Assembly: GCA_965213775.1 (NCBI GenBank)
Contig: CBDCAC010000004.1
Location: 1,178,001 to 1,242,000 of the forward strand
Length of the DNA: 64,000 bases
Source of the DNA: Lichenicoccus sp965213775
Lineage (GTDB): Bacteria > Pseudomonadota > Alphaproteobacteria > Acetobacterales > Acetobacteraceae
Direction of reading: 5' to 3'
Part shown: piece by piece, positions 1 through 7,551 of the stretch
How positions within the stretch are numbered: the stretch's first letter is position 1
How the letters are laid out: each line of letters begins with the position of its first letter
Made by a program: the position numbers and the translations under genes
The notes under the pieces: generated by a model
What the model saw: only the letters and a program-made list of their open reading frames with translations
What the model was told of the DNA's origin: nothing
Databases searched by the model: none

Positions 1-2
1 TG

Positions 3-905
3 CTGTTCTCGCGCGTGCCCGCCGACCTCGCGGTGATCGAGGTCGGGCTCGGCGGCCGCTTCGACGCCACCAACGTGCTGCCGCCACCGGCCGCCTGCGT
101 CATCACCGCGATCTCGATGGATCACGAGGCCTTCCTCGGCGACCGCATCGAGCAGATCGCGGCCGAGAAGGCCGGGATCATCAAGCCCGGCACGCCGGTG
201 GTCAGCGCGGGTCAGACGGCGCCGGTGCTGGCGGTGCTGACCGACGCGGCCGCGCGCGCGGGCACCGCCCTGCTGTGCCGCGACCGCGACTGGAGCATCC
301 ACCCGCGGCTGGGCGGGCTGCGCTACGCGGACGCGCAGGGCAGCCTCGATCTGCCGCGGCCCGCTCTGCTCGGCGCCCACCAGGTCGAGAATGCAGGGCT
401 CGCGGTGGCGGCACTCCGAGCCGCCGGCCTGCCGGTGCCCGCTCACGGCTGGACCGGCCTCGCCGCCACGGCATGGCCCGCGCGCCTGCAGCGCCTCGCC
501 GGCGGTCTGGCGATCGGCCTGCCGCCGGGCTGGGAGCTGTGGCTCGACGGCGGCCACAACCCCGGTGCCGCCACGGTGCTGGCCGCGGTGCTCAAAGGCT
601 GGACCGACCGGCCGGCGCACCTCGTCATCGGCATGAAGCAGAGCAAGGACGCGCGCGGCTTCCTGCAGCCGCTGCTCGACCGCGCCGACACCGTTCATGC
701 CGTGGCCGAGCCGGGCCAGCACCTGGCGCTGCCGGTCGAGGCGATCATGCAGGCCGGCGAAGGCCGCGTCGTCGCCGGTCCGACCGTGGCCGCGGCGATC
801 TCCGCCATCCTCGCGGGGAACCCGACTGCCGGCCGGATCCTGATCTGCGGCAGTCTCTATCTCGCCGGGGAAGTGCTCAAGCTGGATGGCTGGCAGCCGA
901 GCTGA
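3..905 (+). CDS. folC: Bifunctional folylpolyglutamate synthase/dihydrofolate synthase, 3' part
   Basis: Cytoplasmic ATP-dependent ligase that adds glutamate to dihydropteroate and folates. The reading frame is open from the first bases of the window, so the N-terminus with the P-loop lies outside. The visible 300 or so residues hold the central Mur-ligase segment (VIEVGLGGRFDATN, then SMDHEAFLGD) and the C-terminal ligase domain, marked by LWLDGGHNPGAA. The motifs and their order are those of FolC rather than a Mur ligase. It ends at TGA 903-905. The next gene starts 35 bases downstream, so the two may be cotranscribed. Nothing looks broken in the visible part. Confidence 0.93.
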   Translation: MFSRVPADLAVIEVGLGGRFDATNVLPPPAACVITAISMDHEAFLGDRIEQIAAEKAGIIKPGTPVVSAGQTAPVLAVLTDAAARAGTALLCRDRDWSIHPRLGGLRYADAQGSLDLPRPALLGAHQVENAGLAVAALRAAGLPVPAHGWTGLAATAWPARLQRLAGGLAIGLPPGWELWLDGGHNPGAATVLAAVLKGWTDRPAHLVIGMKQSKDARGFLQPLLDRADTVHAVAEPGQHLALPVEAIMQAGEGRVVAGPTVAAAISAILAGNPTAGRILICGSLYLAGEVLKLDGWQPS

Positions 906-939
906 GGCTCGTCCGCGTCCTCGACCCGGGAGATCGCCC

Positions 940-2615
940 GTGCCGCATCGCAGAACCCGTCTCGCCGTCGTGCTGGCGGCGCTCGCCCTATCGGCACCGC
1001 CGGTCGCGCGCGCCGCGGATGACGGCGCGGCGGCGCCGGCGGCCAAGGCCGGCTCCGCCCCGAGGGCGCCGCACTTCACGCCGCAGCAGAAGAATTCGGA
1101 CGGCTCGGTCACGGTGCGCGGCCAGAAGATCGACTACCAGGCGGTCGCCGGCACGCTGGTCGTGCATCCCAAGGAGTGGGACGACGCCGATCCCGCCGAT
1201 GCCTCCGACGCCGCCAGGCCCGACGCCAAGAACCCGACGGCGGAGGCCGAGATGTTCTACGTCGCCTACTTCAAGAAGAGCGTGCGGCCGGAGAACCGGC
1301 CGATCACGTTCCTCTATAACGGCGGTCCCGGCTCCGCCACGGTCTGGCTGCACATGGGCGCGCTGGGACCGAGGCGCGTGATCACCGCCGACGCGAGCCA
1401 CACCGATGCGGCGCCGTACCAGCTCGTCAACAACGACGACAGCCTGCTCGACGCGAGCGACCTGGTCTTCATCGATGCCCCCGGCACCGGCTTCGGACGC
1501 ATCGAGGGCCGCGACAAGGAGCATGCGTTCTACGGCATCGATCCGGATGCCGACGCCTTCACCGGCTTCATCGCGCAGTTCCTGGCGCGCTTCGGCCGCT
1601 TCAACTCGCCGAAATACCTGTTCGGCGAGAGCTACGGCACCACGCGCTCCGCGATCGTGGCGAGCAGGCTGCAGGAGGACAAGGGCATCGACCTCAACGG
1701 CGTGATGCTGCTCTCGCAGATCCTCGACTACGACAACAGCATCGACGGGCCGCAATACAACCCGAGCGTCGACCAGCCCTATATCCTGGCGTTGCCAGCT
1801 TCGCCGCGACCGCCTTCTACCACCACAAGCTGCCCAGCCAGACGCCGAACCAGACGCCGAACCAATCGGGCGACCTGCGCCGCTTCCTGGGCGAGGTCGA
1901 GCGTTTCGCGCTGACCGACTACACCAGCGCGCTGCAGCAGGGTACCGCGCTGAGCGATGCCGAGCGCGACCGCATCGCATCCAGGCTGCACGACTATACC
2001 GGCCTGCCGGTCGACTACATCGAGAGGGCCGACCTGCGGGTCAACGGCGGCGATTTCGAGCAGACCCTGCTGGGTCCGGAGGCGATGAACACCGGCCGGC
2101 TCGACAGCCGGTTCTCCGGCCCGGCCCTGGACCCGCTGGCGGAGCGCTCGGAATACGATCCGCAGGGGGCGGCGATGTCGTCGGCCTACATCTCCGCCTT
2201 CAACGACTACGCCCGCAAGGTGCTGCATTACGGAGACAGCGACCCGGCCGGCGACGGCATCATGGAGTACAAGGTGAGCGCGCATAACATCCGTGAATGG
2301 AGCTTCACGCACCAGCCGCCCAACGCGGAGCGGCCGGTGCGCGGCGCGCCCAACGTGCTGCCCGATCTTGCCCGTGCGATGAAATACAACCCCAAGCTGA
2401 GGATACAGCTCAACCAGGGCTACTTCGATCTCGGGACGCCCTACTTCGAGGGGGTCTGGGAGATGCGCCACCTGCCAATCCCGAAGAGCCTCGCCGGCAA
2501 CGTCGAGATCCGGCAGTACGAGTCCGGCCACATGGTGTACGCCCACGAGCCCTCGCTGCGGCAGCTGCACGACAACGCCGCCGACTTCATCCGCCGCACC
2601 GACAACCTGCGATAG
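940..2615 (+). pseudogene. Serine carboxypeptidase-like S10 family peptidase, frameshifted
   Basis: Exported S10 family serine carboxypeptidase. GTG at 940 is chosen because a GGGAGA sits just upstream and the product then begins with a signal peptide ending near ARAAD. The first frame carries the oxyanion-hole motif NGGPGSATVW and the nucleophile elbow GESYG (Ser about residue 231). At about 1795-1797 the homologous reading moves to another frame: ILALP is followed in the new frame by SFAATAFYHHKL. That frame then runs to 2615 with the Asp and His regions (GYFDLGTPYFEG and YESGHMVY). One missing base near 1795 explains this. It is either a real disabling mutation or a sequencing error; all catalytic parts are otherwise intact. 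The next gene starts 81 bases downstream. Confidence 0.85.
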
Positions 2616-2696
2616 GGTCATGGTTGCCTTTGCCGCCGCATCGCGGTTTGCTCAGGTCAGCTCCTGACGAGCGGCCAACTCCTGACGAGGACCGCC

Positions 2697-3650
2697 ATGC
2701 GCAAGGTCATCTTCGACACCGATCCGGGCGTGGATGACGCGATGGCGCTCGCCCTGCTGACCCGCCGTCCGGAGCTCGAGCTGATCGGCGTCACCACCGT
2801 GCTCGGCAACGCCGGCATCGAGACGGTGACCCGCAACGCGCTCTTCCTCAAGGACCGGCTGGGTTTCTCGGCACCGGTGGCGCAGGGCTCGGGCGTCACC
2901 CTGCTCGGCAAGCACGGCCAGCACGCGCACCACGTGCATGGCGGCAACGGGCTCGGCGGCATCGAGATCCCGCAGACGCTGTCCAGCCGCGTCGACGGCC
3001 GGCGCGGCCATCGCATGATGATCGACCTGATCCGCAGCTTTCCGGGCGAGGTGACGATCATCGCCGTCGGCCGGCTGACCAACCTCGCGCGGGCGCTCGA
3101 CAAGGATCCCGAGATCGCGCGGCTGGTGCAGGGCGTGATCGTGATGGGCGGCGCGTTCGGCACCAACGGCCATGCCGGCAACGTCTCGCCGGTGGCCGAG
3201 GCCAACATCGCCGGCGACCCGGATGCCGCGGATGCCGTGTTCACGGCGCACTGGCCGGTGACCATCGTCGGCCTCGACGTCACCGAGGAGGTGGTGATCG
3301 ACACGCTCCTGCTCGACCGGCTGCGCGACTCGGGCGGCGAGCAGGGACGGCTGCTGCACGAGCTGTCGCAAGCCTATCTCGGCTTCCACCAGCGCACCCG
3401 CAAGCTCGACGGGATCTTCGCCCACGACAGCCTCGCCGTCGCCTATGCGGTCGACCCGACCCTGTTCACCCTGCGCGAGGGTCCGGTGCGCGTGATCTGC
3501 GGCGGCCTGGCCTCCGGCCAGACCATCCAGAAGCCGGAGCGGCCACCCTTTCCGACCCCGGCATGGGATCCGCACCCGTCGCAATATGTGTGCGTCGGCG
3601 TCGATGCGACCCGGGCGCTGGCGCTGATCGAGCAGACCCTGCTGGGCTGA
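2697..3650 (+). CDS. Inosine-uridine preferring nucleoside hydrolase
   Basis: Hydrolyses the N-glycosidic bond of ribonucleosides to give base plus ribose. The N-terminal calcium-binding signature is textbook (IFDTDPGVDDAMALALL, with Asp 7, 9, 13 and 14). Also visible are GRLTNLARAL, VMGGAFG and a C-terminal HDSLAVAYAVDP that supplies the active-site His-Asp pair. Its length of 317 residues fits the family. There is no signal peptide, so it should be cytoplasmic. The start is ATG 2697, preceded by GACGAGGA. A divergent relative lies at 62889-64000 next to adenine deaminase, so the strain has more than one purine or pyrimidine salvage hydrolase. Substrate preference cannot be read from the sequence. 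Confidence 0.93.
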   Translation: MRKVIFDTDPGVDDAMALALLTRRPELELIGVTTVLGNAGIETVTRNALFLKDRLGFSAPVAQGSGVTLLGKHGQHAHHVHGGNGLGGIEIPQTLSSRVDGRRGHRMMIDLIRSFPGEVTIIAVGRLTNLARALDKDPEIARLVQGVIVMGGAFGTNGHAGNVSPVAEANIAGDPDAADAVFTAHWPVTIVGLDVTEEVVIDTLLLDRLRDSGGEQGRLLHELSQAYLGFHQRTRKLDGIFAHDSLAVAYAVDPTLFTLREGPVRVICGGLASGQTIQKPERPPFPTPAWDPHPSQYVCVGVDATRALALIEQTLLG

Positions 3651-3657
3651 GCCCGGC

Positions 3658-4677
3658 TCAGCCCCGCCCGGTCAGCAGGTAGCAGGGACAGCCGGCGCTG
3701 CGTGAGGCGTGCGGATCGGGTTCGAGCAGCTCCTCCACGGCCAGGCGACGCAGCCGCAGCACCACGAAGTCGGCCGGACCGTCCAGGATATAGTCGTAAT
3801 CCTCGGCCAGCACCGACAGCCAGTATCCGACGCCCTGCCGCTCGGTCAGGATCATCGGGTCCGAGGTGCTGACCAGCAGCCCCTGCCGCAGCGCCAGCTC
3901 CGCGTCGGGACCGTTGGTGACGTGATAGAGATAGGCGTCCGAGCGGTCGGTCGCGCGCAGGTTGCGTGGATCGATCCGCTGCAGCAGCACGTCCTGCGGA
4001 TCGAGCAGGCGCGGCTCCGGGTCGGGCGGCGGCGCCGGTGCCGGGACGCCCTCTGCTGCCGCCGACGGTGCGGGCGGTCCGGGATCGGCGTCATCGAGAC
4101 CGGCGTCATCGAGACCGGCGTCGTCGAGACCGGCGTCGTCGAGACCGGCCGGGTCGTCGGGCGCCGACGCCTCGAACAGGTCGTCCTGCGTCGCCGAGGG
4201 TGGCTTGTGCCGCGCGCGCCGCGCCGGTGTCGCGTCCTGAGCGGCCGCCTCCCCGGCGACCTCGTCCTCGTCTACCGGCTCCGATGCCGCCTGCCCCGGG
4301 ATTGCCAGCTCTGTTGCCGCCTGCCCGGTTGCCGCCAATCCTGGGGCGGCCGCCTGCGTCTCGAACGGCAGCTCCTCGGTCCGCAACGCCTCGCGCTGGG
4401 CTCGTGCACGGCCGATGCGCCGCTCGAGATCCTTGCTCATCGTCGCTCCCGGCGTGGCCGCGCCGACCGTACGCCAGTACAGCGCGACGGCTTCCTGAGG
4501 ATGGCGCGCGTCGCGCACCCGGCGCAGCAGCCGGCCGCTCTCGTCCTCGATGCGGAACACCGGGCGGTCGGGCTGGCCGGAAGCCCGGTCCGCCCGAGCC
4601 CGAACCCTGCCGCTGCTCTTCGGCGCTACCACATCCATGCCCGGACCCATCGCGGTTGAGCCCCACGAACCGGCCAA
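3658..4677 (-). CDS. Hypothetical protein with a low-complexity acidic linker and conserved C-terminal domain
   Basis: Not assigned to a family with certainty. The 339-residue reading has three parts. The N-terminal ~80 residues (VFRIEDESGRLLRR, AVALYWRTVG) look folded. The long middle is rich in Ala, Pro and Asp and contains a DDAGL repeat encoded by a 15-bp tandem repeat at 4089-4148. The C-terminus has YLYHVTNGPDAELALRQGLL and GVGYWLSVLAEDYDYIL. The HVT...GLL pattern resembles ADP-ribosyltransferase-fold proteins such as KptA, but this is only a pattern resemblance. The start is uncertain: Met codons at 4677, 4650 and 4638 are all possible, and an internal MSKDLERR begins near 4440. It lies downstream of the RidA-like gene on the same strand, 133 bases away. 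Confidence 0.6.
   Translation of the reverse strand: MAGSWGSTAMGPGMDVVAPKSSGRVRARADRASGQPDRPVFRIEDESGRLLRRVRDARHPQEAVALYWRTVGAATPGATMSKDLERRIGRARAQREALRTEELPFETQAAAPGLAATGQAATELAIPGQAASEPVDEDEVAGEAAAQDATPARRARHKPPSATQDDLFEASAPDDPAGLDDAGLDDAGLDDAGLDDADPGPPAPSAAAEGVPAPAPPPDPEPRLLDPQDVLLQRIDPRNLRATDRSDAYLYHVTNGPDAELALRQGLLVSTSDPMILTERQGVGYWLSVLAEDYDYILDGPADFVVLRLRRLAVEELLEPDPHASRSAGCPCYLLTGRG
4089..4148. repeat. Four tandem copies of a 15-bp unit inside a coding region
   Basis: The unit GCGTCATCGAGACCG is followed by a second identical copy and two copies with one substitution (GTC for ATC in the middle). Because the unit is a multiple of three, it encodes a repeated Asp-Asp-Ala-Gly-Leu pentapeptide on the minus strand, in the acidic linker of the hypothetical protein. 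Copy-number change would lengthen or shorten the linker without breaking the frame. Confidence 0.9.
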
Positions 4678-4810
4678 CGGCCGTCCGACGCTGCCGGCCG
4701 AGGCTGCTGCACAAGAGCGGCGCTTCTATCGTCCCGCCCGCCCCTGCGTCAACGCGGCCGGTCGCGCTGCGCGGCATCGGCCGACGCGAGACCGCAGGCT
4801 CCGCCGCCGG

Positions 4811-5233
4811 TCATGCGACGTCGCGGCGCGCCAGCAGCTCGAGCTCGATCTGCATGTCCGCGACGTCAAACCTGCTGACCAGATGCAGCATGGCGCCCGG
4901 CCGGGCGTCGCCGAAGGCGTCGCGCAGCAGCGGGAAGCAGGCGGGGAAGCCGTCCGCGTCCTGCATCAGGTAGGTCACGCGCACGACGTCGCGCATCGAC
5001 AGTCCGGCCGAGGCCAGCGAAGCCGCGCCGTTGCGCAGCGCCTGCCGGCACTGCTCGGAGAGATGGCGCGAGAAGCGGCCGCGCACCGGGTCGAACCCGG
5101 TCACCCGCCGCAGCAGCACCTCCGGCTGCCGGCTGCGCGACTGCCGGCGCTCGATGGTCACCGGCACCCGTGCGGCGCGGGGCAGGCAGTCCTGGGCTTG
5201 ATCCTGACCTGATCTCGGCTCGGCGAGCATCAC
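4811..5233 (-). CDS. RidA/YjgF/YER057c/UK114 family protein
   Basis: Small trimeric RidA-fold protein of 140 residues. Canonical RidA hydrolyses reactive enamine/imine intermediates made by PLP enzymes. The family pattern is visible in the second half: CRQALRNGAASLASAGLSMRD, then VVRVTYLMQDADGF, then a C-terminal IELELLARR strand. The Arg that binds the substrate carboxylate in archetypal RidA (in an RSxVEVARLP segment) does not appear at the matching place; the segment here reads GAMLHLVSRFDVAD. It may therefore belong to a non-deaminase subgroup with unknown ligand. The N-terminal ~40 residues are Arg/Gln-rich and the start may be further in. It is divergent from hprK. Confidence 0.75.
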   Translation of the reverse strand: MMLAEPRSGQDQAQDCLPRAARVPVTIERRQSRSRQPEVLLRRVTGFDPVRGRFSRHLSEQCRQALRNGAASLASAGLSMRDVVRVTYLMQDADGFPACFPLLRDAFGDARPGAMLHLVSRFDVADMQIELELLARRDVA

Positions 5234-5254
5234 GGCGACGTCTCCTGCATGCGC

Positions 5255-5276
5255 GCGTCACAGTTGCGTCACAATT
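5255..5276. repeat. Adjacent 11-bp direct repeats in a divergent promoter region
   Basis: GCGTCACAGTT is followed immediately by GCGTCACAATT (one mismatch), and then by an AT-rich run of about 30 bases that stands out in this GC-rich sequence. The repeat lies between the leftward ridA-like gene and the rightward hprK-rapZ-PTS cluster. A tandem half-site of this kind could bind a regulator for either direction, but no protein can be named from the sequence. Confidence 0.4.
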
Positions 5277-5391
5277 AGTGTAAACTCAATCTTTTTTAAC
5301 ATGGTCGCGAACCGTCCCGGCAGCGGTCCGAGAGCCGTGGCGGCGGGCGGGTTTCATTCCATTCCCATCCCGGCTGGCCTAGGATCGCCCG

Positions 5392-5814
5392 GTGACGACC
5401 CAGATCCACGCCAGCTGCGCGGCGCGCGGCGATGCCGGTGTGCTGCTGCTCGGTCCCTCCGGCTGCGGCAAGTCCGACCTGTTGCTGCGGCTGATCGATC
5501 GCGGCTTCACGCTGGTGGCGGACGACCGGGTCGAGCTCGAGCAGGGTCTGGCGGCGCCGCCGCCCGGGCTGGAGGGGCTGGTCGAGATGCGCGGCCTCGG
5601 CATCCTGCGTCTCGCGCATCGGGCGCCGGTTCGCCTGGTGCTGGCCTGCGAGCTGGGCCCGCGTCCGCCGAGGCTGCCCGAGCCGACGTGGCACGCCCTC
5701 GGCATGCCGGTGCTGCGGCTCGATCCGCAACCGGCCTCGGCGGCCCTGCTGGTGGCGCACGCGCTGGATTGCGTGCAGCGCCGCACCGCGATGCCGGCCG
5801 GCGCCTTCGCGTGA
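5392..5814 (+). CDS. hprK: HPr kinase/phosphorylase, short alphaproteobacterial form
   Basis: Phosphorylates and dephosphorylates the regulatory serine of HPr. The 140-residue protein is only the C-terminal kinase domain; Bacillus HprK is about 310 residues, and short forms are normal in Alphaproteobacteria. The P-loop is GPSGCGKSD (residues 21-29), followed by LVADDRVEL and the MRGLGILR signature. The start is GTG 5392. It heads the cluster hprK-rapZ-EIIA-HPr-EI, and its target serine is present in the HPr at 7246-7551. The arrangement is that of a regulatory phosphorelay, not a sugar transporter. Confidence 0.93.
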   Translation: MTTQIHASCAARGDAGVLLLGPSGCGKSDLLLRLIDRGFTLVADDRVELEQGLAAPPPGLEGLVEMRGLGILRLAHRAPVRLVLACELGPRPPRLPEPTWHALGMPVLRLDPQPASAALLVAHALDCVQRRTAMPAGAFA

Positions 5815-5846
5815 GCCGGCCGGCGCTTTAGCGTGAGCTGGTCGGT

Positions 5847-6779
5847 GTGAGCGAGGCCCGGCGCATCCTGCTGGTCACCGGCCTCTCCGGGGCCGGCAAA
5901 TCCTCGATCCTGCGCGTCCTCGAGGATCTCGGCCACCAGGCGGTCGATAATCCGCCGCTCTCGATGATCGGCGAGATCATCCGGCGCAGCGAGGCGCCGA
6001 TGGCGATTGGGGTCGATGCCCGGACCGCCGGGTTCGACGCCGCCTCGCTGCTGCACGCACTGGCCGGGCTGCGCCGCGATCCCGGGTTGCGCGTCGAGCT
6101 GCTGTTCGCCGCGGCCGAGGAGGCTGTGCTGCTGCGACGCTACACCGCCACCCGCCGGCGCCACCCGCTGGCGCGCGGCGGCCGGGTGTCGGACGGCATC
6201 GACGCCGAGATCGCGCTCACCGCGCCGCTGCGCGCGGATGCCGACCTGGTTATCGACACCTCGGAGCTGCCGCCGCCGGAACTGCGGCGCCTGGTGGAGG
6301 CGCGCTACGCCGGCGGCAGCGCGGAAGGTCGCGCGAGGCTGACCGTCTCGCTCGTCTCATTTGCGTTCCCTGCAGGGCTGCCCCGCGATTCTGACATGGT
6401 ATTCGACGCCAGGTTCCTCCGTAACCCGTTCTACGACCCCACATTACGCGCATGCAGCGGGTTGGACGCCCGGGTAGCCCGGCATGTCGAGCGCGATCCG
6501 GACTATTTCGCCTTCCTGGACAGGATCCACGATCTGTTGCGATTGGTGCTGCCGCGCTTCGTTACCGAGGGTAAGAAATATGTTACCGTGGCGATCGGCT
6601 GCTCCGGCGGACGACACCGCTCGGTGACGCTGGTCGAGGCTCTGGCGCGGCGGCTGGACGAGGCGGCCGGTCGCGGCGGCGCGGTCGGGGGTTCGAGTGG
6701 GGATGAGGCTCTGGATTGTGTCAGGTACCCGGTCATCGTGATGCATCGTGAACTAGCGCGTGCGGGCAGATCGGCATGA
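5847..6779 (+). CDS. rapZ: RNase adapter / nucleotide-binding protein RapZ
   Basis: RapZ-family P-loop protein (formerly YvcJ/YhbJ). In Enterobacteria it guides RNase E to the sRNA GlmZ and so controls glucosamine-6-phosphate synthesis; in Alphaproteobacteria the role is less clear. The 310 residues show the Walker A VTGLSGAGKSS (about 10-20), DNPP, and a conserved C-terminal domain ending in FVTEGKKYVTVAIGCSGGRHRSV, which is diagnostic. The start is GTG 5847, 32 bases after hprK. The stop overlaps the start of EIIA by four bases (ATGA), which implies translational coupling. Confidence 0.95.
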   Translation: MSEARRILLVTGLSGAGKSSILRVLEDLGHQAVDNPPLSMIGEIIRRSEAPMAIGVDARTAGFDAASLLHALAGLRRDPGLRVELLFAAAEEAVLLRRYTATRRRHPLARGGRVSDGIDAEIALTAPLRADADLVIDTSELPPPELRRLVEARYAGGSAEGRARLTVSLVSFAFPAGLPRDSDMVFDARFLRNPFYDPTLRACSGLDARVARHVERDPDYFAFLDRIHDLLRLVLPRFVTEGKKYVTVAIGCSGGRHRSVTLVEALARRLDEAAGRGGAVGGSSGDEALDCVRYPVIVMHRELARAGRSA

Positions 6780-7249
6780 TCGGCATGGTGCTGATCACCC
6801 ACGGCGAGCTCGGCGGGACGCTTCGTGCCGCGATGGAGCACGTGGTGGGCCCGCAGAGGCAGGTCGCCACGCTGAGCATCGGCCCGGACGACCAGATCCC
6901 GTACTGCCGCCGGGCGCTGGCCGCGCTGATCGATCAGGTCGATACCGGCGACGGCGTGATGCTGCTGACCGACATGTTCGGCAGCACCCCCTCCAACCTG
7001 GCGATCGCCGCGATGCAGCGCGGCGGCGTCGAGGTGATCGCCGGCGTCAACCTGCCGATGCTGGTCAAGCTGGCCAAGACCCGCTCGCAGCGCACGCTCG
7101 CGGAGTGCACCGATATCGGCGAGACCGCGGGCCGCAAATACATCGCGGCGGCGTCGCACCTGCCTGCGAGCTGCCTCGGCGGCGCCATGTGCTGTAGCGG
7201 CGCCGCGCCGCTGAGCCCGCGCATGCTCGACGAGGCGGCGGTGCGCTGA
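6776..7249 (+). CDS. PTS fructose/mannose-type EIIA domain protein
   Basis: EIIA of the mannose class, 157 residues. The phospho-acceptor His is in ITHGELGGTLRAAME (about residue 9), and DGVMLLTDMFGSTPSN is the second conserved block. No EIIB or EIIC partner is seen in the window, so the protein probably ends a regulatory phosphorelay EI-HPr-EIIA rather than taking up sugar. The C-terminal ~35 residues (SCLGGAMCCSGAAPLSP, with three Cys) form an unusual tail. It overlaps rapZ by ATGA and is followed by HPr through a CTGA junction. Confidence 0.92.
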   Translation: MIGMVLITHGELGGTLRAAMEHVVGPQRQVATLSIGPDDQIPYCRRALAALIDQVDTGDGVMLLTDMFGSTPSNLAIAAMQRGGVEVIAGVNLPMLVKLAKTRSQRTLAECTDIGETAGRKYIAAASHLPASCLGGAMCCSGAAPLSPRMLDEAAVR

Positions 7250-7551
7250 GCTCAGCGGACGACCAGCCTCCCGGTGGCGAACCGGTTCGCCGGATCGTCA
7301 CCATCGTCAACCAGCGCGGCCTGCACGCGCGCGCGGCGGCGAAGTTCGTCTCGCTGGCCGAGCAGTTCGGCGCCTCGATCGAGGTGGCGCGCGAGGGCGA
7401 GGTCGTGGCGGCCCGCTCGATCATGGGGCTGATGATGCTCGGCGCCGGCCGTGGCGCGCAGATCGAGCTGATCGCCGACGGGTGGGATGCGCGAGAGGCG
7501 CTGGACGCGCTCTCCGCCCTTGTCGAGGCGGGCTTCCATGAGCAGGGTTGA
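7246..7551 (+). CDS. Phosphocarrier protein HPr, apparently CTG-initiated
   Basis: HPr carries phosphate from EI to EIIA on a histidine and is modified by HprK on a serine. The frame encodes QRGLHARAAAKFV with the active His at about residue 27, and AARSIMGLMMLGAG with the regulatory Ser 31 residues later, exactly the His15-Ser46 spacing of the family. There is no in-frame ATG, GTG or TTG between the stop of EIIA and the domain. The best start is CTG at 7246, overlapping the EIIA stop as CTGA just as EIIA overlaps rapZ by ATGA, with GAGG ten bases upstream. This gives 101 residues. Automatic annotation is likely to miss or truncate it. Confidence 0.88.
   Translation: MSSADDQPPGGEPVRRIVTIVNQRGLHARAAAKFVSLAEQFGASIEVAREGEVVAARSIMGLMMLGAGRGAQIELIADGWDAREALDALSALVEAGFHEQG

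Noticed and set aside
2650..2696. Repeated CTCCTGACGAG before the nucleoside hydrolase as a regulatory site
   Set aside because: Two copies are present, but the second forms part of the ribosome-binding region and the spacer is too short to argue for more than a local duplication.
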